NCBI GenBank assembly: GCA_038239305.1
Contig: JBBSEW010000002.1
Location: 61,067 to 125,066 of the forward strand
Direction: 5' to 3'
DNA from: JALYUA01 sp038239305
Lineage (GTDB): Bacteria; Acidobacteriota; Thermoanaerobaculia; UBA5066; Gp7-AA6
Length of the DNA stretch: 64,000 nucleotides
The stretch's first letter is position 1, and each line of letters begins with the position of its first letter. Below are positions 7,871-15,383 of the stretch, in pieces. Both the position numbers and the translations under genes were made by a program. The notes under the pieces were generated by a model. That model had not been told where the DNA came from, ran no database searches, and was given only the letters and a program-made list of their open reading frames with translations.

Positions 7871-9302
7871 GACGCCGGCCCCCGAGTTCCGCCCGGCCGC
7901 TTCCCGGGCGCTGCGCGATCCGGAGCTTCGCGCGAACTTCCGCCGTGCGATGGACGGCCTGATCCTCAAGCGGGGCGAGCAGTTCGCCGACCCCGTGGAA
8001 TGGAACGATCTGCGCAATCTCGGCGCGGCAATCCGCGGGCGAACCCTGGCGAAGCTGCCGGAGCTGCTCGAACGGCTGGAGGCGGCATGCACGCGCAACG
8101 GAATACGCGTGCACTGGGCGCGGGACGCGGAGGAAGGAAACGCGATCGTCCTCGGAATCCTCCGCGAGCACGGCGCGACACGGGTCGTGAAGAGCAAGTC
8201 GATGGTCTCGGAGGAGATGCACCTGAACGAATACCTGGAAGAGCAGGGGATCGATCCGCTCGAGTCGGACCTCGGCGAATACATCATCCAGCTCGACCAC
8301 GAGACGCCGTCTCACATCATTGCGCCCGCGATTCACATGAACCGGCGGCAGATCGCCCGGCTCTTCGGGAAAAAGATCCGCGAAGCGCGTTACACGGAAG
8401 ACATCGACGAGCTGACGGCGATCGCCCGCCGCGTCCTGCGGAAGAAGTTCTTCGAGGCGGACGCCGGCATATCGGGCGTCAACTTCGCGGTGGCGGAGAC
8501 GGGGACGCTCTGCCTGGTCGAGAACGAGGGAAACGGGCGGATGTCGACGCACGTGCCCTCTGTCCACATTGCCCTGATGGGGCTCGAGAAAGTGGTCGAG
8601 AACCTCGAGGACGTTCCTCCTCTCTACAGCCTGCTGACGCGCTCCGCGACGGGCCAGCCGATCACCACCTACTTCAACATGATCTCGGGGCCGCGCGGCG
8701 CGGAGGAGAAAGACGGGCCGGCGGAGGTTCACCTCGTGATCCTCGACAACGGGCGTTCGCGGATCTTCGAGGACGAGGCTCTCGCCCAGACGCTCAAGTG
8801 CATCCGCTGCGGAGCGTGCATGAATCACTGCCCGGTGTACACGCGGGTGGGGGGGCACGCCTACCAGTCCGTGTATCCCGGCCCGATCGGCAAGATCCTG
8901 ACGCCTCAGATGGAGGGGGTCGGGCGCCGGCACGATCTTCTGGAGGCGTCGAGCCTGTGCGGCGCCTGCGGCGAGGTGTGTCCCGTTGGCATCCGGATCC
9001 CCGAGCTGATCGTCCGCCTGCGGCGCGAGGCGATCGAGGGGCGTCCGGACGGTCCCGGGTCCGTAGCGGAGGCCGGCCGCGGCCGGCACGCGCTCGAAAG
9101 CGCGGCCTGGACGATCTGGGAGGCGGCCCTCACCGACTCCGGCCTGTACCGGGCGCTCGGATTCGCGGCGACGCGTCTGCGCCGGCTCCTTCCCCCATGG
9201 CTTCCGGTCCTTTCGCGCTGGACGAGCGTTCGCTCCACACCCGTTCCGGGCCGACGGACGCTCCACGAGCTCGCTCGCGAAGCCGGAGTCCCCGATGAGT
9301 GA
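7860..9302 (+). CDS. lutB: L-lactate utilization iron-sulfur protein LutB
   Basis: A 480-residue central subunit of LutABC. The N-terminal LUD domain (LGIL..HGATRVVKSKSMVSEE, then NYLEEQGI-type segments) is followed by a ferredoxin-like part with CIRCGACMNHCPVY and CGACGEVCPVGI, two 4Fe-4S sites. The start is GTG 7860 inside the end of lutA, and the stop overlaps lutC by 8 bases, so the three genes are co-translated. The C-terminal 70 residues are Arg/Pro-rich, as in other long LutB proteins. Role: electron transfer from lactate within the complex. The final electron acceptor cannot be read from the window. Confidence 0.94.
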   Translation: MSAETPAPEFRPAASRALRDPELRANFRRAMDGLILKRGEQFADPVEWNDLRNLGAAIRGRTLAKLPELLERLEAACTRNGIRVHWARDAEEGNAIVLGILREHGATRVVKSKSMVSEEMHLNEYLEEQGIDPLESDLGEYIIQLDHETPSHIIAPAIHMNRRQIARLFGKKIREARYTEDIDELTAIARRVLRKKFFEADAGISGVNFAVAETGTLCLVENEGNGRMSTHVPSVHIALMGLEKVVENLEDVPPLYSLLTRSATGQPITTYFNMISGPRGAEEKDGPAEVHLVILDNGRSRIFEDEALAQTLKCIRCGACMNHCPVYTRVGGHAYQSVYPGPIGKILTPQMEGVGRRHDLLEASSLCGACGEVCPVGIRIPELIVRLRREAIEGRPDGPGSVAEAGRGRHALESAAWTIWEAALTDSGLYRALGFAATRLRRLLPPWLPVLSRWTSVRSTPVPGRRTLHELAREAGVPDE

Positions 9303-9969
9303 TCGCGTGGGGACCGCCCGGGCCACGATTCTCGGCCGGCTGCGTGCGGCCCGCCCGCCCGCGACCTCTCCGCCCTCCGATTTCGACGTGCTGGCGCGCC
9401 GCGTCTTTCCTCCCGGGGAGCGATACCCGCGTCTCCGGCGGAAGATGGAGACCGTCCATGCCGAGTTCGTGGAGACGACGGAAGCGGAATGGCCGAGCGC
9501 CGTCATCGAATTTCTTCGCGCGGAGCGCCTCGGCACTCTTCTCTACGGTCCCTCGACGCCGGCCGGCCGAAGGCTGGCGCAAGTGTGGCCCTCGGGCGCC
9601 GAGGGTGATCCCCGCCTCGTGCCCTACGATCGGCCCGTTGAAACCATGAAAGCGGATCTCTTCGACCGGATGGACGCCGGGTTCACGACGACGCGGGGAG
9701 GCATCGCCGACACGGGCGGGCTGATCCTCTGGCCGTCGCCCGAGGAGCCCCGCCTTCTTTCCCTCGTCCCGCCGGTCCACATCGCGCTGCTGCGCGAGGC
9801 CGAGATCTACGACACGTTCTGGCAGGCGGTCCGCGTCCAGAAGTGGGCATCCGCGATGCCGCCCAACGCGCTCCTGATCTCGGGCCCCAGCAAAACCGCC
9901 GACATCGAGCAGACCCTCTCCTACGGAGTGCACGGCCCGAACCGGCTCCTCGTCATCGTCGTCCGCTGA
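9295..9969 (+). CDS. lutC: L-lactate utilization protein LutC (LUD domain)
   Basis: A 224-residue LUD-domain protein, third member of LutABC. Visible family features are the central FTTTRGGIADTGGLILWPSPEEPRLL region (here GFTTTRGGIADTG), PPVHIALLREAEIYD, and the C-terminal LLISGPSKTADIEQTLSYGVHGP, which is diagnostic of LutC. The start ATG 9295 lies within the end of lutB. The last 49 bases overlap, tail to tail, the 3' end of the minus-strand glycosyltransferase gene. It likely works only with LutA and LutB. Confidence 0.93.
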   Translation: MSDRVGTARATILGRLRAARPPATSPPSDFDVLARRVFPPGERYPRLRRKMETVHAEFVETTEAEWPSAVIEFLRAERLGTLLYGPSTPAGRRLAQVWPSGAEGDPRLVPYDRPVETMKADLFDRMDAGFTTTRGGIADTGGLILWPSPEEPRLLSLVPPVHIALLREAEIYDTFWQAVRVQKWASAMPPNALLISGPSKTADIEQTLSYGVHGPNRLLVIVVR

Positions 9970-11144
9970 AGGGGGGGGAACGGTTTACGGTTGAGTCGGA
10001 CGTCGGACGTCGGACGTCCGACATCGGGCGCCGGCTCGGCCGCTCCGGTCGTGGGCGTGACGTCGATCGCGTCGAGGAATCGACGCGCGACGATCGGAGC
10101 GTCATAGTCGAGTACGCGGCGTCGGCCGCCTTCTCCGAGGCGCCGCCGCTCGGCCGGATCTTGCAGGAGAGTCCGGAGGGCCGCGGCGAGCGCTGGAGCG
10201 TCACCCGGCGGAACGAGAGCGCCGGTCTCGCCCTCCCGGACGAGCTCCGGAACGGCCGCCGCCCGGGCCGCGACGATCGGAAGTCCCGCCGCCATGGCCT
10301 CGAGAAACACGATCCCGAACCCTTCCTGGCGCGAGGGAAGGCAGAAGACGTCGGCGCGGCGATATTCGGCGGCCAGCCGGTCGAAGGGGACGTGCCCCGC
10401 TAACTCGACGCGCGCCGAGATTCCGAGAGACCGGGCTCTTTCCTCGAGGCGGCCGCGCTCGGGCCCGGTCCCGACGACGCGGAGAACAACGCCGGCCGGA
10501 AGCCGCGCGACGGCCTCGAGCAGCGTCGCGACGTCCTTGCGCGGATAGAGGTGCGCGACGCACAGAATCGACGCGGGCTCGCCCGGCGCGCGCACGCTTC
10601 CGGCGGCCGGCGCGGCGTGGACGGCGAGAGAGAGAGCCCGATCCCATCGCGCGAGGTCGATCGGCTCGGGAACGACGCGGATGCGCTCCTCCGCGACTCC
10701 GTAGTCCTCGCGAATCCTCTCCTTCGAGTGGAGGCTCGTCGCGACCACGCGATCGGCATGCCGGGCGCTCCATTTTTCGAACCGGGACTCGATCGTGAGC
10801 CGCAGCCGCGCCGACCCGCGCTCGAACCGTGCCTCTTCGGCGAGCTCTCCCTTGATCGAAACGACCCGGAAGACGCCTCGCGGGCGAACGAACACACCGT
10901 CCATGTCGAATCCGATGATGGCGGCGGCGCCGGCTGCAGATTCGAGGGCGCCTCCGCGGACCTGAATGTTGAACGCCAGTCGCCGGGCGAGCGAAAGGCC
11001 GCGGCGGGCTGGCTCGGGCGCCAGGAGGACGACCTCGTGTCCAGCCTCGCGGAGAGCGGCCGCGAGCACGGAGATGCCGACGTACGTGCCGCTGCCGGCG
11101 CGCACGTCGGGCGCGGTGCCGGTCAGGAACAGGAGTCGCGCCAC
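9921..11144 (-). CDS. GT4-type glycosyltransferase
   Basis: A 407-residue GT-B fold glycosyltransferase. The N-terminal Rossmann half begins LLFLTGTAPDVRAGSGTYV and includes HADRVVATSLHSKERI; the donor half contains ILCVAHLYPRKDVATLLEAV, RVVGTGPERGRLEE and the E-x7-E signature EGFGIVFLEAMAAGLPIV, typical of retaining GT4 enzymes that use nucleotide sugars. The acceptor is unknown. The start is GTG 11144, 8 bases after a TATATA element shared with the divergent methyltransferase. The last 40 residues are low-complexity and encoded by the GTCGGAC repeat, so the functional protein probably ends near residue 365. The gene runs 49 bases into lutC on the other strand. Confidence 0.88.
   Translation of the reverse strand: MARLLFLTGTAPDVRAGSGTYVGISVLAAALREAGHEVVLLAPEPARRGLSLARRLAFNIQVRGGALESAAGAAAIIGFDMDGVFVRPRGVFRVVSIKGELAEEARFERGSARLRLTIESRFEKWSARHADRVVATSLHSKERIREDYGVAEERIRVVPEPIDLARWDRALSLAVHAAPAAGSVRAPGEPASILCVAHLYPRKDVATLLEAVARLPAGVVLRVVGTGPERGRLEERARSLGISARVELAGHVPFDRLAAEYRRADVFCLPSRQEGFGIVFLEAMAAGLPIVAARAAAVPELVREGETGALVPPGDAPALAAALRTLLQDPAERRRLGEGGRRRVLDYDAPIVARRFLDAIDVTPTTGAAEPAPDVGRPTSDVRLNRKPFPPLQRTTMTRSRFGPCTP
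9995..10022. repeat. 7-bp tandem repeat GTCGGAC, last copy inverted
   Basis: Three head-to-tail copies of GTCGGAC are followed by GTCCGAC, its reverse complement, so the right half forms a perfect 14-bp palindrome (10009-10022). It lies just after lutC and within the frame of the glycosyltransferase C-terminal tail. It belongs to the set of short decayed repeats found at gene junctions across the window. Confidence 0.8.
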
Positions 11145-11171
11145 GCCGCTGGTATATACCGGTGGCGTGGC
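11140..11171. promoter_or_regulatory. Symmetric bidirectional promoter, palindrome around GGTATATACC
   Basis: A 32-bp imperfect palindrome (14 of 16 positions paired) is centred on the perfect 10-mer GGTATATACC (11151-11160). TATATA is self-complementary and can serve as -10 box in both directions. The glycosyltransferase GTG (11144, minus) and methyltransferase GTG (11167, plus) each start exactly 8 bases beyond it, and both begin GTGGC. Neither gene has a Shine-Dalgarno, so both mRNAs would be leaderless. Confidence 0.6.
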
Positions 11172-11976
11172 CGGGCGAGCGGAGATCGAGAACGTTCGGG
11201 ACTACTACGCGAAGATCCTTCCGTTCTACGAGCTCGAGTCGGTCGCCCGCGCGCACCTGAACTTCTGGCGCGCCATCGTCCGCCAGCAGCAGCCGGCGCG
11301 GATACTCGAGATCGGTGCGGGGCTCGGGCGCATTACGTCCGCGCTCGCCCGGCTCGCTCCCGCAGTGGGGATCGATCTGTCGATGGAGATGCTGAGCGTG
11401 GCCCCCTACCCGCGCCGGCGGAAAGCGGGACGGAAACGGGGAGCTCCGGCGGCCCGGATCCGGGACGCGTCCTTCGTGGCCGCGGACATGCGTCGCGCTC
11501 ACTTCGGACCGGTTTTCGACCTCATCGTCGGACCGGGGGATCCCCTTTCGCACCTGACCACGATGAAGGATCGCCGCGGGGCCCTGCGCGCCGTCGCGGC
11601 GCAGCTCGCGCCCGGAGGTCGGTTTGTCCTGGAGGGTCTCTACCGGCGCCGACTCGAAACGGCGATGCCCCGCCGGCGCGTGCGGCACGCGGCCGGTGTC
11701 CTCGAGATCGAGGAGGCATGGTTTCCGGTCGGGGTCGGAAATCTGTGGCACGCGCGCTACCGGTACCGCGACCGGCGCCCCGGCGAGCCCGATCGCACCG
11801 CACAGGCATTCTTCGTCGCGCGCTCGTGGGACCCCGTCGGTGTCCGACGTCTCTTCGCTTCCTGCGGCCTGCGCGTCGAGCACATGTGGGGGGATCTCGA
11901 CCGGCGGCCCTTCTGGCGCGGCGCGCCGCGCGTCGTGATCGTCGCGCGCCGTCGGACCGAACTGCCCCGGCGTTGA
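11167..11976 (+). CDS. Class I SAM-dependent methyltransferase
   Basis: A 269-residue methyltransferase of the Methyltransf_25 kind. Motif I is ARILEIGAGLGRITSALA near residue 55, motif II region GIDLSMEML, and FDLIVGPGDPLSHL near residue 120 followed by LAPGGRFVLEGLY. The C-terminal third (LFASCGLRVEHMWGD) is typical of small-molecule methyltransferases. I start at GTG 11167, 8 bases after TATATA; longer upstream frames would run into the divergent glycosyltransferase. The substrate is unknown; pairing with a GT4 enzyme could mean glycan or lipid modification, which is inference only. Confidence 0.87.
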   Translation: MAGRAEIENVRDYYAKILPFYELESVARAHLNFWRAIVRQQQPARILEIGAGLGRITSALARLAPAVGIDLSMEMLSVAPYPRRRKAGRKRGAPAARIRDASFVAADMRRAHFGPVFDLIVGPGDPLSHLTTMKDRRGALRAVAAQLAPGGRFVLEGLYRRRLETAMPRRRVRHAAGVLEIEEAWFPVGVGNLWHARYRYRDRRPGEPDRTAQAFFVARSWDPVGVRRLFASCGLRVEHMWGDLDRRPFWRGAPRVVIVARRRTELPRR

Positions 11977-12016
11977 CTTCCACCGCGCATTGGGATCCTC
12001 TAGAGACGCCCAATTC

Positions 12017-12448
12017 ATGAACGTCACCGAGCTCTGGCTCATCGCGGCTCTGCTCGCGGGGATCGTCGAGATCCTCGTGCCCCTCTTCGGCTTCGTGTTC
12101 GTCAGCATGGCGGCCATCGTGGGGGCGCTCGGATCGGCCGCCGGTCTGTCCGTCCCCGTCCAGGTCGTCCTCTTCGCCGTTTCGCTCCTTCTTTTTCTCG
12201 TGGTCCTGCGCCCTCTCGCGCGGCGGACCGGCTCGCGCGGCGTGCCGAGCCGCACGGAAGCGCTCGTCGGACGGCGCGCGCAGGTCGTGCTGGCGATCGA
12301 CCCGGTCCTCGGCACGGGCCGCGTCAACGTCGGCGGCGACGACTGGGCGGCCCGGAGCACCCGCCCGCTCCCGGCTGGCGCCGAGGTCGTCGTCTCCGGA
12401 GCGGACGGCATCGTGCTCCTGGTGGCGCCGGCGGGTTCGGAAATCTGA
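12017..12448 (+). CDS. NfeD family membrane protein
   Basis: A 143-residue short NfeD protein: two or three N-terminal membrane helices (LWLIAALLAGIVEILVPLFG; FVFVSMAAIVGALGSAAG; VVLFAVSLLLFLVVLRPLA) and a C-terminal OB-fold beta barrel (ALVGRRAQVVL, GRVNVGGDDWAARS, VVSGADGIVLLV). Short NfeD proteins work with SPFH/stomatin partners, and the next gene encodes one with a one-base overlap (TGATG). I chose ATG 12017, which directly precedes the first helix. Upstream is TAGAGA (12001-12006), a weak -10 candidate. Confidence 0.92.
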   Translation: MNVTELWLIAALLAGIVEILVPLFGFVFVSMAAIVGALGSAAGLSVPVQVVLFAVSLLLFLVVLRPLARRTGSRGVPSRTEALVGRRAQVVLAIDPVLGTGRVNVGGDDWAARSTRPLPAGAEVVVSGADGIVLLVAPAGSEI

Positions 12449-12459
12449 TGGAGGCCTCC

Positions 12460-13404
12460 ATGTCGTACACGCCTTATGTGCTGGCGGCTCTGATCGTGTT
12501 CGTGCTCATCGTGCTGCTGCGATCCATCAAGATCGTGCCGCAGAAGAAGGTCAAGATCATCGAGCGTCTCGGCAAGTTTCACAAGGCGGCGCAGGCGGGC
12601 CTCAACATCATCCTTCCGTTCGTCGACTCCGTCCGGGACACCATCGATCTCCGCGAAATGATCACCGCGATCGAGCCGCAACCCGTGATCACGCGGGACA
12701 ACGTCACGATGGAAGTAGACGCGGTCATCTACTTCGTTATCGCGGATCCCGTGCGCGCGACTTACGAAGTCCAGAACCTGAAATGGGGCATCGAGCAACT
12801 GACGCTGTCCGGGCTCCGCAATGTGATCGGCGCGCTCGATCTCGACCACACGCTGACCTCACGCGACACGATCAACACGCAGCTCCGGGCGACGCTCGAC
12901 GCGGCCACCCAGCAGTGGGGCGTGAAGATCATGCGGGTGGAGCTCAAGAACATCGATCCACCCCAGGAGATCAAGCTCACGATGGAGAAACAGATGACGG
13001 CCGAGCGCAGCCGCCGCGCCACCGTAACGCAGGCGGAGGGCGAGAAGTCGTCGGCCATCCTTCGCGCCGAAGGGCAGAAGCAGTCCAAGATCGTGACAGC
13101 CGAAGGCGAGAAAGAATCGGCCATTCTCGCCGCTGAAGGACAGGCGACTGCACGCCTCCGCGTGGCCCAGGCCGAGGCGCAGGCGATCGAAGTGGTCACG
13201 GCCGCCCTCGGCGTTGCCGGCAATCCCGCCCAGTACCTGATCGCGCAGAGGTATCTGGAATCGCTCTCCCAGATCGCCACAAATCCGCAGAAGATCGTGT
13301 TCCTTCCCTTCGAGGCGGCGGGCGTCATGGGCTCGCTCGGTTCGATGAGGGAGCTCTTCGACGGAACCCGACCCGGTCCGGTGGTTCAGCCGGCGAAGTC
13401 CTGA
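12460..13404 (+). CDS. SPFH/Band 7 (stomatin-like, QmcA type) protein
   Basis: A 314-residue membrane-anchored stomatin homologue. An N-terminal helix (YVLAALIVFVLIVLL) is followed by the Band 7 domain (KIVPQKKVKIIERLGKF, VDAVIYFVIADPVRATYEV, ALDLDHTLTSRDTINTQLRA) and a long Ala/Glu-rich coiled coil (TVTQAEGEKSSAILRAEGQK-like repeats). I prefer ATG 12460 because GGAGG lies 5 bases upstream; the ATG at 12448 overlapping the nfeD-like stop would add four residues. It forms a complex with the NfeD protein in membrane microdomains in related systems. A hairpin follows the stop. Confidence 0.93.
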   Translation: MSYTPYVLAALIVFVLIVLLRSIKIVPQKKVKIIERLGKFHKAAQAGLNIILPFVDSVRDTIDLREMITAIEPQPVITRDNVTMEVDAVIYFVIADPVRATYEVQNLKWGIEQLTLSGLRNVIGALDLDHTLTSRDTINTQLRATLDAATQQWGVKIMRVELKNIDPPQEIKLTMEKQMTAERSRRATVTQAEGEKSSAILRAEGQKQSKIVTAEGEKESAILAAEGQATARLRVAQAEAQAIEVVTAALGVAGNPAQYLIAQRYLESLSQIATNPQKIVFLPFEAAGVMGSLGSMRELFDGTRPGPVVQPAKS

Positions 13405-13405
13405 C

Positions 13406-13426
13406 GGCCTCCCGTTTTCCGAGGCC
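13406..13426 (+). terminator. Hairpin after SPFH gene
   Basis: GGCCTC (13406-13411) pairs perfectly with GAGGCC (13421-13426) around a 9-base loop containing TTTT. It starts two bases after the stop codon. There is no U-tract, so it is a hairpin-only candidate. A direct repeat ATAACGG follows at 13427-13433 and 13446-13452. Confidence 0.4.
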
Positions 13427-13485
13427 ATAACGGCATGGACGACCGATAACGGAATTCGGCGGGCGCGGTCGGCGGTTTAGAGAGC

Positions 13486-13881
13486 ATGCGGATCCGAGCT
13501 CTGGCGATTTCGTGCGCCCTCCTGATGGGCGCGGTTCCCGCGTGGACCCGGCTCTGCGAGCTGAAATGCGCGGGGACGCCCGTGATGACGGGCAGGGAAA
13601 ATCTCCCAGCCCCTTACTGCCATTACTCGTCTCCGCGTTCCGCTCCGCAGACCTCTTCCGCCCCGGCCGTTCCCGCAAAAGGCGGGTGCGGGCGGCACGC
13701 CTCCGGAGACGGGGCGGCTCTCTCCGCCGGAACGGATGGGTCGCACGTTTTTGTAACCATCTCCGCGACGATCGGCGAGGATCGGCTTCCAGACTCCTTC
13801 TCCGCTTCTCATGCTCTCTCCCCGCGTGGCGCGTCGCGCCCGCGGGCGCCTGCCGCTTTCCTCCTGCCTCTGCGCCTGTAG
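13486..13881 (+). CDS. Small secreted Cys-rich protein, unknown function
   Basis: 131 residues with a clear N-terminal signal peptide (IRALAISCALLMGAVPAW). The mature part has Cys-x3-Cys (LCELKCAG), then YCHYSS and GGCGRHASG, a spacing of Cys and His that suggests metal or disulfide chemistry. The C-terminus is Pro/Arg/Leu-rich. I do not recognise a named family. It is followed 67 bases later by a Met/His-rich outer-membrane-type protein, and the two probably form one unit, perhaps concerned with copper. The frame has a plausible start after TTTAGAGAGC, with no strong Shine-Dalgarno. Confidence 0.6.
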   Translation: MRIRALAISCALLMGAVPAWTRLCELKCAGTPVMTGRENLPAPYCHYSSPRSAPQTSSAPAVPAKGGCGRHASGDGAALSAGTDGSHVFVTISATIGEDRLPDSFSASHALSPRGASRPRAPAAFLLPLRL

Positions 13882-13948
13882 GCCTCCTCTCGGCGGATCT
13901 CCTCGGCCGGCAGGTCCGGCTCGAGCTCTCCCATCGAAAGGATCTGGC

Positions 13949-14401
13949 ATGAGGCATTCATTCGGACCTCGTCGCGCGGCTTGTCTTCTCTGGCTCTCCG
14001 CGGCCGCAGCGCTTGCACAACACGAGGGGTATTCATACTCCACGGGGCCCGCGGAGACGCCGACTCCCGCTCCCGCTCCCGCCAGCGCGTCGATGCCGGG
14101 CGATGGCTCGACGACGATGACGATGACGATGACGCCGGCCGACGGGTCGGCGAGCGCGCCGACTCTTTTCTCGTCCGACATGACGGCGATGACGGGAATG
14201 CGGCCGTCCGACCCGATGGCTTCGATGGCGATGCCGGGCTGGCACGTCTCGGATCTCGGGATAGCGCGGCTGCTCTTCAACCGGCAGGGCGGGCCGTCGG
14301 GCGGGCAGGCCGTCGAATCGAGCAACTGGAACATGCTTCATGCGCAGCACGATCTCGCGGGCGGCCGCCTGACGTTCATGCTGATGAACTCGAGCCGCTG
14401 A
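13949..14401 (+). CDS. Met-rich outer-membrane-type protein, N-terminal part (frameshifted)
   Basis: This frame starts at ATG 13949 after AAAGGAT, encodes a signal peptide (LLWLSAAAALAQ), a Pro/Ala stretch, then a Met-rich segment from tandem GACGAT codons (TTMTMTMTPAD; SSDMTAMTGMRPSDPMASMAMPGWH), and continues DLGIARLLFNRQGG..WNMLHAQHDLAGGRLTFMLMNS before a premature TGA at 14399. The homologous protein clearly continues in another frame from GAG 14392 (EPLTF). Deletion of one base (or four) near 14391 explains this. Joined, the protein would be about 464 residues. Met clusters and the His-rich C-terminus suggest Cu(I)/Cu(II) binding; function is unproven. Confidence 0.75.
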   Translation: MRHSFGPRRAACLLWLSAAAALAQHEGYSYSTGPAETPTPAPAPASASMPGDGSTTMTMTMTPADGSASAPTLFSSDMTAMTGMRPSDPMASMAMPGWHVSDLGIARLLFNRQGGPSGGQAVESSNWNMLHAQHDLAGGRLTFMLMNSSR

Positions 14402-15342
14402 CCTTCGCCGCGCGTGGCTCGCGGGAGCTCTTCCAGACCGGCGAGGCCTATCGTGGCGAACCGCTCGTCGACCGTCAGCATCCGCACGATTTCTTCATGA
14501 ACCTTTCCGCAACCTGGCGGCACGCCGTGGGAGCGGACGGGGGCGTGTGGATCCAGGTTGCGCCGGTGGGGGAACCGGCTCTGGGTCCGGTGGCGTTCAT
14601 GCACCGGGCGTCCTCCGGCGAAAATCCGACAGCACCGCTCGGGCATCACTGGGAGGACTCGACGCACATCGCGTTCGAGGTCGTGACCCTCGGCGGAGGC
14701 TGGAAGTGGGTAGCCGTGGATGCCTCGGTCTTCCGCGGCGAGGAGCCGGACGAGCACCGCTGGGACATCGAAGGCGGCCGCATCGATTCTGCTTCGGCGC
14801 GCGCGCGCTTCTTCCTGGGAGGAGGCTGGTCGGCCCAGGTGTCGCACGGGTTTCTCAAGCATCCCGAGCCGCTCGAGAAAGGGGACACCCACCGCACGAC
14901 GGCATCGATAGGCTTCGGCGCGGACGGCGAAGGTCCCTTCGCGGCGAGCCTCATCTGGGGCTCCAACGAGGAGCGGTCCGGTTCGAGCCGGGCGTGGCTA
15001 CTGGAGGCGGCCTGGCAGATGACTCCGCGATGGCAGATCTATCTCCGGGCGGAGCAGGTCGACAAGGACGCGGAGCTGCTGCGGACGAAGCAGGTCGCGG
15101 CCGACGTCGGAGACCCCGTGCCGATCGCCCGCATTCGTGCGCTGACCGCAGGGCTCGTGCGCGACTTCGCTCTGCTTCCGAGGCTCGCGACGGGGATCGG
15201 GGTGGACGCCACCCTGTACGACGTGCCCCGATCGCTTCGGGGCGTTTACGGGTCCTCGCCGGTCGCGGTCCATGCGTTCCTGCGTATGCGCTGGGGGACG
15301 CCGCACGGGGGAGGGCACGGCGGCCACGGAATGGGCGAATAG
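14392..15342 (+). CDS. Met/His-rich outer-membrane-type protein, C-terminal part (frameshifted)
   Basis: The continuation of the 13949 gene in a shifted frame, without its own start. It begins EPLTFAARGSRELFQTGEAY, then LVDRQHPHDFFMNLSATW, and contains alternating amphipathic strands (GGGWSAQVSHGFLKHPEP, SLIWGSNEERSG, WQIYLRAEQVD) that look like an outer-membrane beta barrel. It ends in a His/Gly tail (HGGGHGGHGMGE). About 316 codons remain after the break. Codon usage stays like the neighbours, so this is either a recent mutation or a sequencing/assembly error rather than an old pseudogene. Confidence 0.75.
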   Translation, partial: EPLTFAARGSRELFQTGEAYRGEPLVDRQHPHDFFMNLSATWRHAVGADGGVWIQVAPVGEPALGPVAFMHRASSGENPTAPLGHHWEDSTHIAFEVVTLGGGWKWVAVDASVFRGEEPDEHRWDIEGGRIDSASARARFFLGGGWSAQVSHGFLKHPEPLEKGDTHRTTASIGFGADGEGPFAASLIWGSNEERSGSSRAWLLEAAWQMTPRWQIYLRAEQVDKDAELLRTKQVAADVGDPVPIARIRALTAGLVRDFALLPRLATGIGVDATLYDVPRSLRGVYGSSPVAVHAFLRMRWGTPHGGGHGGHGMGE

Positions 15343-15370
15343 TCACAACAACCCCGGCCCCGCAGCGCCG

Positions 15371-15376
15371 TACTAT
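15371..15376 (+). promoter_or_regulatory. -10 hexamer TACTAT of the PD40 regulator
   Basis: TACTAT lies 7 bases before GTG 15384. No Shine-Dalgarno is present, so a leaderless mRNA is likely. Confidence 0.45.
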
Positions 15377-15383
15377 CTCTGTC

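Noticed and set aside
11993..12005. GGATCCTCTAGAG, identical to part of a pUC polylinker
   Set aside because: The match stops after 13 bases, the flanks are native-looking, and genes on both sides are intact; most likely chance, not vector.
10201..12849. 882-codon minus-strand open frame
   Set aside because: Antisense to the methyltransferase, NfeD and part of the SPFH gene, and a shadow of the glycosyltransferase; high GC keeps it open.
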